Source of the DNA: a bacterium
GTDB taxonomy: Bacteria; UBA10199; JAIBAG01
Length of the DNA stretch: 64,000 nt
Assembly (NCBI GenBank): GCA_019695305.1
Contig: JAIBAG010000001.1
Location: 206,774-270,773 of the forward strand
Direction of reading: 5' to 3'
This document shows, one piece after another, positions 16,626 through 24,633 of this stretch. Under the pieces are notes generated by a model. That model did no database searches. It worked only from the letters and a program-made list of their open reading frames with translations, and was not told the DNA's origin. Position numbers and translations under genes: made by a program. The first letter of the stretch is position 1. Every line of letters begins with the position of its first letter.

Positions 16626-18677
16626 ATGGATGAGAAACAGATTACAGCAATAGGTGATGACGAAAAGGCCCGGTGGGAAAAAACGTACGATGCCATTGTT
16701 GCCGAGATTAAACAATCGATGGCCGATTTTGCCGTAGACCAAGCCTTAGCCCGCGAACTCACCAGCCAGATTGTAGCCTCCACCCGTGATGAAGAAAAAG
16801 CGGCACTTGCTAGCGACGAAGCGGTAGCTCATGGGCTTTCAAAACTGCGTAAAAATAAATCGGGTGAATTATCACAACTTTTAGAGCAACCATATTTTGC
16901 GCGTGTTGTGACCGAGGAAAATGGGCGTAAGATTGAGTTTAGATTAGGAACAGCCAGCTTTCCGGATGAACGTATTATCGATTGGCGAAAAGCTCCCATC
17001 AGCAAACTGTATTACGATTATAAAGAAGGGGAAGAATTTTGCGAAACTATCCAGGGCCGTGAGCGTGAAGGAATTATTACTCTCAAAAGGGCCTATCAGG
17101 GCGTAGAACGTGTTTTAAATGTTGTTGAAACGTCTACAGGTACTGTTTACTGGAACGATGGCAAATGGAACTTTGATGATTCGTCTCTTTTAATGTCGCG
17201 TAAGGCCGGTCAGGATGGTCATTTACCACCCATTTTATCGCTCATTACTCCCGAACAGTTTCGATTGATTACATCGGATGCGGATCTCCCTATGATTATT
17301 CAGGGTGTGGCAGGCTCTGGCAAAACAACGGTAGCTTTGCATCGCCTGGCCTGGCTTTTACACCCGGACAATTCGGATATTAAACCCAAAAATACACTGG
17401 TGGTGATGCTTAACCGTTCGCTCCGCAATTATGTAGAAACCACCTTACCGGAATTAGGCATCGAAGGGGTGAGCATTAAAACCTATTACCAATGGGTACA
17501 TGGTTTGCTCAACAATATGGTTGGTCGTCGTCCTTTTGATGATGGACAAATTCATCGTACCGTTGAGCAATTTAAATCGTCGCAAGTTGTTTTGGAATTG
17601 ATGGAGAAATATGTAGCGAGTACGCCACATAACGACGATAGCACCGATTATTTATCCGATTTGTTCCAGTTCTACAAATTTATTCTGCCACTTCCGTTTC
17701 CCGGTTTTGCCAAAGGGGTTGTGTGCGATCACATCAACATGCTCTTGTCCAAAAAAAGAACGGATTATCTGGACGATACGCTTCTTTTGCATCTTATCTT
17801 TAAGCGCAAAGGTTATTATCCCGTTACCGATAGAAATTTACATGCGGCCCTCGACCATATCGTGATCGACGAATGTCAGGATTTTGGTGCAGCTGAAATT
17901 GGGGCACTACTTAACGCCCTCAATGAGGGCCGGACAATTACGCTTGTCGGTGATCGTGCTCAAAAAATTGTGATGGGACGTAATTTTAAAAGCTGGGAAA
18001 GTTTTTTGGCCGACATCGGTTTTAAAGATATAAAACCCGTATCTCTTAATGTTTCATACCGTACCACCGATGAAATTATGGAAATAGCGCATGCTTTGCG
18101 CATGGACGATGAAGCGCGTCCGCAACTTTCAGCTGTGCGCCATGGCCCAGCCCCACGTATGATTAAAACAGAATCGCCCGAAATTACACCGGCTGTGGTT
18201 GGCCAATGGGTGGATGAACGGGTGCGCGAGAGTGCGCATAGTTTATCGTGTGTTATTTGTCGTAACCCTAAAGATGCAAAAATGCTCACCGATCAATTGC
18301 GTAAAATGGGACATACCTCGGTTCGTTTAGGTTACCGTGATCAGTTTACTTTTACCCCGGGTGTTGTGGTTACCAATGTGAATCAGGTAAAAGGTTTGGA
18401 ATTTCGTAATGTGCTGGTGGTGGAACCTACATCGTCCCATTATCATTCCAGCAACGAAGAAGAACGTAATTTGTTATATGTGGCGGTAACGCGTGCCGAA
18501 GTGATGCTTGATTTTGTTTGCTCGGGTGAGGTGAGTAAGCTTCTTCCCGATTTCGAATTTGTAGAAGAAGTAAAAGATCCAGAAGAAGGCCCTGAACGCC
18601 CAATTAATCCGGATGAGGAATTTGAGAAGTCGATGATGGAGGATTATGGGGCAGATCGTGAAGAAGACGAGGACTAG
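16626..18677 (+). CDS. HelD-like superfamily I helicase/ATPase
   Basis: 683 residues. Walker A GVAGSGKTTVALHR at about 226-239, Walker B VIDECQDFG at about 413, motif IV-like LNVSYRTTDEIM, motif V VNQVKGLEFRNVLVVE and motif VI RNLLYVAVTRAE. The N-terminal coiled region (1-90) and IDWRKAPISKLYYDY, then the close run from a nucleic-acid-binding domain to Walker A, resemble HelD, a factor that releases stalled RNA polymerase in Firmicutes and Actinobacteria, more than UvrD or Rep. The acidic C-terminal tail is unusual. Own transcription unit; role as an RNA polymerase recycling factor is inferred. Confidence 0.85.
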   Translation: MDEKQITAIGDDEKARWEKTYDAIVAEIKQSMADFAVDQALARELTSQIVASTRDEEKAALASDEAVAHGLSKLRKNKSGELSQLLEQPYFARVVTEENGRKIEFRLGTASFPDERIIDWRKAPISKLYYDYKEGEEFCETIQGREREGIITLKRAYQGVERVLNVVETSTGTVYWNDGKWNFDDSSLLMSRKAGQDGHLPPILSLITPEQFRLITSDADLPMIIQGVAGSGKTTVALHRLAWLLHPDNSDIKPKNTLVVMLNRSLRNYVETTLPELGIEGVSIKTYYQWVHGLLNNMVGRRPFDDGQIHRTVEQFKSSQVVLELMEKYVASTPHNDDSTDYLSDLFQFYKFILPLPFPGFAKGVVCDHINMLLSKKRTDYLDDTLLLHLIFKRKGYYPVTDRNLHAALDHIVIDECQDFGAAEIGALLNALNEGRTITLVGDRAQKIVMGRNFKSWESFLADIGFKDIKPVSLNVSYRTTDEIMEIAHALRMDDEARPQLSAVRHGPAPRMIKTESPEITPAVVGQWVDERVRESAHSLSCVICRNPKDAKMLTDQLRKMGHTSVRLGYRDQFTFTPGVVVTNVNQVKGLEFRNVLVVEPTSSHYHSSNEEERNLLYVAVTRAEVMLDFVCSGEVSKLLPDFEFVEEVKDPEEGPERPINPDEEFEKSMMEDYGADREEDED

Positions 18678-18710
18678 GTTTTGGGGTCTTTGGGTGTAGG
18701 AGAGTGAAGA

Positions 18711-19610
18711 ATGGAAAAAAAATTAGAGAATCAAGTTATTCTTATTACCGGTGCTGGCGGAGGTTTGGGACGTTCCCATGCGCTCCTCATGGCTAAGCTT
18801 GGCGCTAAAATTATTGTGAATGATCCGGGTGTATCGGTTGATGGTTCTGGTCAAGGGTTACGCCCTGCCGATGAAACGGTTTCTCTTATTCAACAAGCAG
18901 GTGGCCAGGCTGTTGCCAATTACGATTTTGTGGATTCTTTTGAAGGCGCTCAAAAAATGGTGGGGCAAGCGTTGGAGAGCTTTGGAAGGCTTGATGCCGT
19001 AGTGAATAATGCCGGCATTTTGCGTGATGGGTCTTTTAAAAAACAAGATACCGATCAATGGCAAAAAATTGTGGATGTGCATTTAACGGGTTCACGCCAT
19101 GTTACCAAAGCGGCCTGGGAGATTTTTTTAAATCAAAAATATGGTCGTGTGGTGTTTACTACTAGCGGTTCGGCCCTTTTTGGAAATTTTGGGCAAACCA
19201 ATTATGCCGCGGCTAAATTAGGCCTTGTTGGTTTGATGCATGCGCTTAAAGAAGAAGGTTCTAAAAATAATATTATGGTGAATACCATAGCTCCCGTGGC
19301 CGCAAGTCGCATGACCCAAAATATTTTTCCGCCCGACATGCTTTCAAAATTTGATCCAGCTTTTGTTTCTCCCGTTGTGGGCTATTTTTGCAGCCCGGCC
19401 TGTCAGGTAACCGGTCAGGTATGGAGTGTGGGGGCTGGGCATGTGGCGCGTGTGGCTTTTGTGGAGAGCGAAGGAATTAATTTTAATGATTCAAATGACA
19501 TGACAATCGATTCTATTGCAGAAAAAATGGGAAAAATTACTCAGTTAGAAAATGGGAAAACATTTACCAATGTAATGGAAGAGATGGCCCATCTTCTTAC
19601 GGGGAAATAA
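18711..19610 (+). CDS. Short-chain dehydrogenase (MFE-2-like hydroxyacyl-CoA dehydrogenase type)
   Basis: 299 residues. NAD(P)-binding ITGAGGGLGRSHALLMAKLGAKIIVND, NNAG motif (VVNNAGILRDGSF), and catalytic Ser with Tyr-x3-Lys (SGSALFGNFGQTNYAAAKLG). The insertion after the first strands (DPGVSVDGSGQGLRPADETV) is typical of the D-3-hydroxyacyl-CoA dehydrogenase part of peroxisomal multifunctional enzyme 2 and bacterial relatives. It ends 3 nt before an acyl-CoA thioesterase gene, which supports a role in acyl-CoA metabolism. Exact substrate unknown. Confidence 0.88.
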   Translation: MEKKLENQVILITGAGGGLGRSHALLMAKLGAKIIVNDPGVSVDGSGQGLRPADETVSLIQQAGGQAVANYDFVDSFEGAQKMVGQALESFGRLDAVVNNAGILRDGSFKKQDTDQWQKIVDVHLTGSRHVTKAAWEIFLNQKYGRVVFTTSGSALFGNFGQTNYAAAKLGLVGLMHALKEEGSKNNIMVNTIAPVAASRMTQNIFPPDMLSKFDPAFVSPVVGYFCSPACQVTGQVWSVGAGHVARVAFVESEGINFNDSNDMTIDSIAEKMGKITQLENGKTFTNVMEEMAHLLTGK

Positions 19611-19613
19611 GTT

Positions 19614-20006
19614 ATGCTTCAAACCAGAATAAAAGTAAGAGGGTATCATCTCGATATTTACGGGCATGTGAATAATGCGCGTTATTTAGAATTTTTAGAA
19701 GAAGGCCGCTGGGCGCTACTTGATCAGCACAAGGCCGTTGAAGAAGTGCATCAGCAGGGGCTTAATTTTACAATTGTTAATCTCAATATTAATTACCGCT
19801 ATGCGGCTACCGCCGGAGATGAAATTATTGTAGAAACGAGCAGTTTTAGTTTTGGTAATAAAAGTGCCGTGGTTGATCAAAAAATTGTGTTAGCGCGTGA
19901 TCCCTCGGTTGTGGTGGTAGATGCTAAAATTACTTTTGTACTCATGGATTCTAAAACCGGAAAAGCCGTTGTATTAACCGACGAGCTCAAAAATAAACTG
20001 AGTTAA
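19614..20006 (+). CDS. Acyl-CoA thioesterase (4HBT hot-dog fold)
   Basis: 130 residues, single hot-dog domain. The start VRGYHLDIYGHVNNARYLEFLEEGRW is the signature of 4-hydroxybenzoyl-CoA thioesterase/YbgC-like enzymes, with the catalytic Asp in place (LDIYGHVNN). By family it hydrolyses acyl-CoA. It follows the SDR gene by 3 nt and ends overlapping the stop of the convergent cupin gene by 4 nt. Confidence 0.9.
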   Translation: MLQTRIKVRGYHLDIYGHVNNARYLEFLEEGRWALLDQHKAVEEVHQQGLNFTIVNLNINYRYAATAGDEIIVETSSFSFGNKSAVVDQKIVLARDPSVVVVDAKITFVLMDSKTGKAVVLTDELKNKLS

Positions 20007-20353
20007 CTATCGCGATGCACTGTATCTGGCGAAAACGCTGGAATACAGGTAGCAATGTAGTCGGCGCCTTCAGGTGTTGAATATTTTACCCATTCCCCTT
20101 TTTTAGCTAAAAAAGTTTGTCCTTCTTTTACATCCAACACTTCTTTTTTAGTGGTCACTCTCACGCAGCCTTTTAATACCAAAGTATACTCGTCAAATTC
20201 GGGAGTTTGACCGGGCTCTTCCCAGCCTGCCGGGCTTGTCATATGGGCAATGCTGATATTTTCCGTTTTAGAATTAACGCGCCCCACATGTTCACGAATA
20301 ATTTTGGGTTTGTTGCCGGCAGCTTCAATAACGGATGGTTTGGCAATGAGCAT
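20003..20353 (-). CDS. Cupin-domain protein
   Basis: 116 residues, one small beta-barrel. Cupin motif 1 is degenerate (PEFDEYTLVLKGCVRVTT, E-Y in place of the second metal His) and motif 2 is EGQTFLAKKGEWVKYSTPEGADY. Metal ligands are therefore partly missing. Last gene of the minus-strand run that contains queD and the COG0523 GTPase, 12 nt after queD. The function is unknown; binding of a small ligand or metal is the family default. Confidence 0.75.
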   Translation of the reverse strand: MLIAKPSVIEAAGNKPKIIREHVGRVNSKTENISIAHMTSPAGWEEPGQTPEFDEYTLVLKGCVRVTTKKEVLDVKEGQTFLAKKGEWVKYSTPEGADYIATCIPAFSPDTVHRDS

Positions 20354-20365
20354 AAAATCTCCTTT

Positions 20366-20776
20366 TTATGCAGGATACTGGGCGGCAATATCGTGGGTTT
20401 CGTAAATACGCACTTTTTTAAGGGTGGCTGGCTTTGGAAACTTATTTTTTAATTCGTCAAATACCCACACGCAAATCCATTCGGCCGTGGGTTGATGGGT
20501 TTTAAAAAACGGCACATCGTCGTTTAAATATTTGTGATCAAAATACTGGTCAATAAAAGGCCGTACCAACGCTTCTACATCGTGGGCGTTAAGCAACATT
20601 CCGGTTTCTGTAGAAATGGGTCCTTCTAACGTGAGTTCCATTTTATACTGATGGCCGTGGGTGTTGGCACATTTGCCATAAACCTGCTGATTTTTTTGCA
20701 AGCTCCAGTCATCGCGATAAAGGCGATGGCCGGCACAAATTTCATAACTGCAGATTAAAAGAATGGTGTTGCTCAT
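20366..20776 (-). CDS. queD: 6-carboxytetrahydropterin synthase (PTPS/QueD family)
   Basis: 136 residues. Zinc-binding His are visible in CAGHRLY and in THGHQYKMEL, and the catalytic Cys in GKCANTHGH; the C-terminal KVRIYETHD holds the substrate Glu. By family it turns dihydroneopterin triphosphate into carboxytetrahydropterin, the first committed step to preQ0/queuosine. QueA is in the same window, which favours the queuosine role over pyruvoyl-pterin synthesis. It overlaps the GTPase gene upstream by 4 nt. Confidence 0.88.
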   Translation of the reverse strand: MSNTILLICSYEICAGHRLYRDDWSLQKNQQVYGKCANTHGHQYKMELTLEGPISTETGMLLNAHDVEALVRPFIDQYFDHKYLNDDVPFFKTHQPTAEWICVWVFDELKNKFPKPATLKKVRIYETHDIAAQYPA

Positions 20777-21627
20777 AAAGAAATATCCTCAATATCTTTT
20801 CCAATAGTCACTAATGCATATGGCCCCACATAGTCTGGCTTTTCATAAAAATCAAGACGCGATGCAACCCGGTGTAAAATGTAAATTTTGCCCGTATGAG
20901 CCTCTTTAAAAGCGGCTTTGGCTCTTATGACTCCGGCAGGAAGGCCGGTGATAATGTCTTCCATTTGGGCTAAGGTTAAATTTTGAGATGAAAGATCAAA
21001 ACTTTTAGATTTGTAGTCGGTATGTGTATGAGGAGAAGAAATATGCATTTTATGAGCAACTAAATTGTGGTCCAGTAAAACATCCAAAGCTTTTGGATTT
21101 TGGCTATCCACTATCACTGCATGAGGATTTATCGTTTTAAGCGTCCCTAGTATTTTTTGTAAATCTCCAACATCGGTTTTAGCTACATACAAAAAATCGG
21201 CGGAAGCAATTTGTGTTTCGGTTTCGCGCGAAATTTTTTTTGTGATATCAACATGGAGGGCGTCCACCACGCATATCAGCTCACTAATTCTAAATTTATT
21301 CTTAAATTGTGGACGGGTAAAGGTCCAGGCAGTAGCCAGTGGGTCGGCAATGCCTGTGGTTTCTACAATAATGGCATCGTAATCAGAGCGTGCGGCCAGT
21401 TTTTCGATAATTTTTACCAGGTCTTCGTTTAAAGCGCAGCACAAACAGCCGTTGTCCAATTCTACAAAATCACTTCCGGCGGGAATTAAGTTTTGATCGA
21501 GTCCTACTTCACCAAACTCGTTAATAATAAGGGCATAGCGAGTTTTTTGCGGAGCTTTTAAAATGCGGCTTAACAGCGTGGTTTTGCCACTCCCTAAAAA
21601 GCCGCTGATGATAATGACAGGAATCAC
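20773..21627 (-). CDS. CobW/COG0523-family GTPase (metallochaperone)
   Basis: 284 residues. P-loop GFLGSGKTTL at the N-terminus, the metal-binding GCLCCAL motif (CxCC) after NEFG, Walker B ETTGIADP and the guanine motif AKTD. COG0523 proteins deliver metal, often zinc, to client enzymes, and are known to lie beside paralogues of zinc enzymes. The 4-nt overlap with queD, whose product needs zinc, suggests QueD as a client; this is inference. The C-terminal CobW domain is short but present (GVIRAKAAF..., Y..HRVASRLDF). Confidence 0.9.
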   Translation of the reverse strand: MIPVIIISGFLGSGKTTLLSRILKAPQKTRYALIINEFGEVGLDQNLIPAGSDFVELDNGCLCCALNEDLVKIIEKLAARSDYDAIIVETTGIADPLATAWTFTRPQFKNKFRISELICVVDALHVDITKKISRETETQIASADFLYVAKTDVGDLQKILGTLKTINPHAVIVDSQNPKALDVLLDHNLVAHKMHISSPHTHTDYKSKSFDLSSQNLTLAQMEDIITGLPAGVIRAKAAFKEAHTGKIYILHRVASRLDFYEKPDYVGPYALVTIGKDIEDISL

Positions 21628-23486
21628 CCCTTTTGATAGCGTTTTTTACCCACCAAAAGCAAGAAGGTTAAGCCAAGCAAAAGAGAAGCCCAATTGGTTT
21701 TATAAGAATTTTTTACTTCTAAAGAGCAACTGGCTCCACTGCTGCCGCTATCTACCGCTTCGCGCACACGTCCTTCGCCCACGGTAGCCTGGGCTGTGGT
21801 GGTGGCATCCAAACAATCGGCTAAACCATAACCATAAACATTGTCGTAATCAGGATCCCCCAAATCGCTAAAAGTAGTGTCTTGCAAAATAGTTTTTACC
21901 TGGGTGTGAGAAAGCTGGGAGTTGGCTTCCAGCATAAGGGCTGCGCAAGCTGCCACATGCGGGGCTGCGGCGGATGTGCCGCCAAAAGGAACCTGTAAAC
22001 CTCCGCCATTTCCGGTAACCTGTACATAATCAATACCCATCAAATCGGGTTTGTCGCGGGCTGTTTCTCCATTGATAGTGACGGGTCCTTCAGAGCTATA
22101 ATAGGCTTTTTCATCATGCAACAAGTCATCTGAACTAATGGCTCCTACACTAATCACTTCATCTAATGCGGGATGACCATAAATACTGTCTTCTGTTTCC
22201 GTATATTCTAAATCGTTTTCTCCATTAAGACCGTACACGACCAGTTCAAAGGTAAGGCTGGATGAGTCGCTAACGGTGCGCTCTACATGCATGAGATAGC
22301 AATAGCTGCTATTGCCTAAGTTAACAATTTCAAGTGCTTGTCCGCCTGCAGCTGTGTTGGAGTCTTCCCCTGTGGTGCTGGTACCTATATAAGTACCGCC
22401 GTTAAATTCGGCATCATTGTCAAAGCAGTCGTTATCAGCGTTGGTATAAGCATCAATGATTAAATCCAAATCATTAGTGGGTTCATTAAAATCGTCATTC
22501 CATTGCAAAATAGCTTGGGAACCGCCATCGGCAATAATGTAGTTTTTGCCAGTGTCATCAAAATTATGGATATTATCGGCATCGGTATCATGAAAAGTTT
22601 CCTGAATATGGCGCCGGGCATCATTGCCGGCAGCCGTTACATAAATAACACCGGCATCAATAGAATCTTGTACGGCTTGAGCCAAGGGACCATCTTCAAA
22701 AAAAGGTTCACTGCCAAATCCCAAATCGTCCACAATAATATCTACCACGGCCGTATTGGTTAAATAATCGAGAGCATCAATCATATCGATTGTATCGGGA
22801 AAGCCGGTTGCAAAATACAATTCCGCGTTGGGGGCCATGTCGTAAATAATTTCTAGCATACCTGTGCCTTCGGAGGCACCCGCTACATCATCCGCATAAT
22901 CGTTATTCCCACAATGCACACCGCTACCACCTCTTCGGCAGGTGGTATTAGAGCCGGGCAAATCACCGGATTCAACGCTATCGGCCAGGCCATCAATACC
23001 GTCTGATATAACACCTACTTTAATTCCGTCGCCGGTAATGCTAAGCCCCGAGCGCACATCATCGGCCTGCATGATGGCATTGCCTTCGGTATCCTCTTCA
23101 CCTTGTTGCCGTGTGATGGGTAAAACGGGAGCTCTTACTTTTTGAATACCGTCAATTACTTCGAGTGCGCTGAGTGTTTTGGAGGTAACCCAAACTTTTA
23201 AGGTATTCCCTATTTGCTTATCAATATGCACACCTGTGGCTTTAATTTGGTTTAAGGTGGCTTCCGATGTATTGTTTAACTGAATGTAAGCCAATATTTC
23301 GCCATCACTATTTTTAATAATGTTTTTATCGGTATTAAAAGCGTTAGTGTGAGCGCTGGCACTTTTACTAATACCGGACTGTGTAGCTTGTATGAGCTCG
23401 GGGCTAATTTTATAAGTATTTCCCGGTTTAGCTAACGCAGAAAACGAAAAAGTTAACAAGCAAGCGGCTAATAAATAACGTTTCAT
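21624..23486 (-). CDS. Secreted sedolisin-like/subtilase-fold protease with C-terminal sorting tail
   Basis: 620 residues with a signal peptide (MKRYLLAACLLTFSFSALA), a propeptide-like region to ~145, and the protease domain. Asp162 (GVISDGIDG) and the Ser in GTSAAAPHVAA (about 503) are present. Where subtilases have HGTxxA, this protein has EGTGMLEIIYDMAPNAELYFATG with Glu206, as in S53-like members that use Ser-Glu-Asp. The tail has GSSGASCSLEV, one membrane helix and KKRYQKG, the layout of a MYXO/JDVT-CTERM-type signal. It overlaps the GTPase gene by 4 nt. Confidence 0.85.
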   Translation of the reverse strand: MKRYLLAACLLTFSFSALAKPGNTYKISPELIQATQSGISKSASAHTNAFNTDKNIIKNSDGEILAYIQLNNTSEATLNQIKATGVHIDKQIGNTLKVWVTSKTLSALEVIDGIQKVRAPVLPITRQQGEEDTEGNAIMQADDVRSGLSITGDGIKVGVISDGIDGLADSVESGDLPGSNTTCRRGGSGVHCGNNDYADDVAGASEGTGMLEIIYDMAPNAELYFATGFPDTIDMIDALDYLTNTAVVDIIVDDLGFGSEPFFEDGPLAQAVQDSIDAGVIYVTAAGNDARRHIQETFHDTDADNIHNFDDTGKNYIIADGGSQAILQWNDDFNEPTNDLDLIIDAYTNADNDCFDNDAEFNGGTYIGTSTTGEDSNTAAGGQALEIVNLGNSSYCYLMHVERTVSDSSSLTFELVVYGLNGENDLEYTETEDSIYGHPALDEVISVGAISSDDLLHDEKAYYSSEGPVTINGETARDKPDLMGIDYVQVTGNGGGLQVPFGGTSAAAPHVAACAALMLEANSQLSHTQVKTILQDTTFSDLGDPDYDNVYGYGLADCLDATTTAQATVGEGRVREAVDSGSSGASCSLEVKNSYKTNWASLLLGLTFLLLVGKKRYQKG

Positions 23487-23504
23487 AAGATCCTTTCAAA
23501 AAAA

Positions 23505-24179
23505 TTAATCTCTTCCGCGCGATTGGTCGGTAGCGCGCGGTGCTACAGTATTAAACACAATACTTTTAATAATGCGTTCCACAACGGGGCGGTACATTTC
23601 CACTTTGCCAGCCTCGCCCACCCAGCCTACTTTATATTGGTTAACACCCTTGCGCATGCTGTAGGCCATTTGTTTTAAGGTGTGACCGTTTTCATCGGTG
23701 TAGGCTTTGCTGATACTCCAGCCCACCAATGTGCTGCCCACCATAAAGGTGCCGTTGCTTTCCACTTTGGTGGCATCGGTTTTAGATTTTAATAATTCTT
23801 CTTTTTCTTTTTTGGCTTCTTCGCTGTTGGCGTCGGGGTCGGTGGGGTCGGTGGGGGCTAAATAGGCTTTTAAAAGAAGGGTATCAATAACAGCTACCCC
23901 AATGCTTTCGTGATAAGTGTCGGCTTTATTTTCCAGCGGACTTTCGGCATTAAAGGCCATTTTTAAAAAGTTTTTAACACCCGATTTTTTGGGCTTAGGA
24001 TTTGTTTCTACAGCCCATTTTTTGGGGAATTCGATGGAAAAATTAAGCCTATCGTTGGTGTAACGTGCGAATTTTCCTTTAACTTTTCCTTGTGATGTAT
24101 TGGAGGGGGAGCTTTTAAGCCAGTCGCAGGCATTAAGAGTGAAAAGTGCTAAAATAAGGGCCAAGGTCTTCATAATCAT
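23505..24179 (-). CDS. Putative lipoprotein
   Basis: 224 residues. Signal peptide with a lipobox (LNAC, about residues 15-18) and a Ser/Thr/Lys-rich linker. The body begins FARYTNDRLNFSIEFPKKWAVE, the opening of a PsbP/DUF1795-like fold seen in many bacterial lipoproteins (..GF.I.FP..W...). The assignment is by that motif only. First gene of the minus-strand run, 18 nt before the protease gene. GGAGG lies 10 nt before the first ATG; a second ATG two codons later is possible. Confidence 0.65.
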   Translation of the reverse strand: MIMKTLALILALFTLNACDWLKSSPSNTSQGKVKGKFARYTNDRLNFSIEFPKKWAVETNPKPKKSGVKNFLKMAFNAESPLENKADTYHESIGVAVIDTLLLKAYLAPTDPTDPDANSEEAKKEKEELLKSKTDATKVESNGTFMVGSTLVGWSISKAYTDENGHTLKQMAYSMRKGVNQYKVGWVGEAGKVEMYRPVVERIIKSIVFNTVAPRATDQSRGRD

Positions 24180-24298
24180 AGGATAAGTTCCTCCACAAAA
24201 ATGGGAAAGTTATCTTACACTAACTTGTAGGTATCCCCCAGCATTTTTTTGTTTTTTTCCTTGAGATTCTTAGGTTTTTGGGGTTAAAACAGCACCCC

Positions 24299-24565
24299 AT
24301 GGCACTCGATCAACAATTTATTGAAGCTCAGCAAAAAGTGACCACTTTATCCGAAAAACCCTCGCCGGATATTTTGTTACAACTCTATAGCCTTTTTAAA
24401 CAGGCTACAGCGGGTGATGTAAGCGGTAAAAAACCGGGTATGCTCGATTTTGTGGCCAAAGCCAAGTTTGAAGCCTGGGAAGGTTTGAAGGGTAAATCTA
24501 AAGAGCAGGCCATGCAGGGATATATTAAATTAGTAGAAGAATTGGTACGTAACGATAAGGCCTAA
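24299..24565 (+). CDS. Acyl-CoA-binding protein
   Basis: About 88 residues from the ATG at 24299; the TTG at 24278 would add a weak, unconserved extension. The ACBP four-helix pattern is clear: FIEAQQKVTTL, LLQLYSLFKQATAGDV (the Y..YKQAT..D motif), GMLDFVAKAKFEAWEGLKGKSKEQAMQGYIKLVEEL. Eukaryotic ACBP binds long-chain acyl-CoA; bacterial members are found in few lineages. It precedes ilvB across a terminator-like hairpin, so a shared transcript is uncertain. Confidence 0.92.
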   Translation: MALDQQFIEAQQKVTTLSEKPSPDILLQLYSLFKQATAGDVSGKKPGMLDFVAKAKFEAWEGLKGKSKEQAMQGYIKLVEELVRNDKA

Positions 24566-24625
24566 TGCCCTTTTGAACGCGTTTTTTTAAATTGCGAGTT
24601 CAAAAGGGGCCATAAAGGCCTTTTT
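24557..24625 (+). terminator. Terminator or attenuator between the ACBP gene and ilvB
   Basis: An 11-12 bp stem, GCCCTTTTGAAC (24567-24578) with GTTCAAAAGGGGC (24598-24610, one bulged G), is nested in an AAGGCC/GGCCTT pair and followed by TTTTT and then more T. The left arm starts at the ACBP stop. It could end the ACBP transcript or attenuate ilvB, which starts 9 nt later. Confidence 0.7.
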
Positions 24626-24633
24626 GCATTTTT

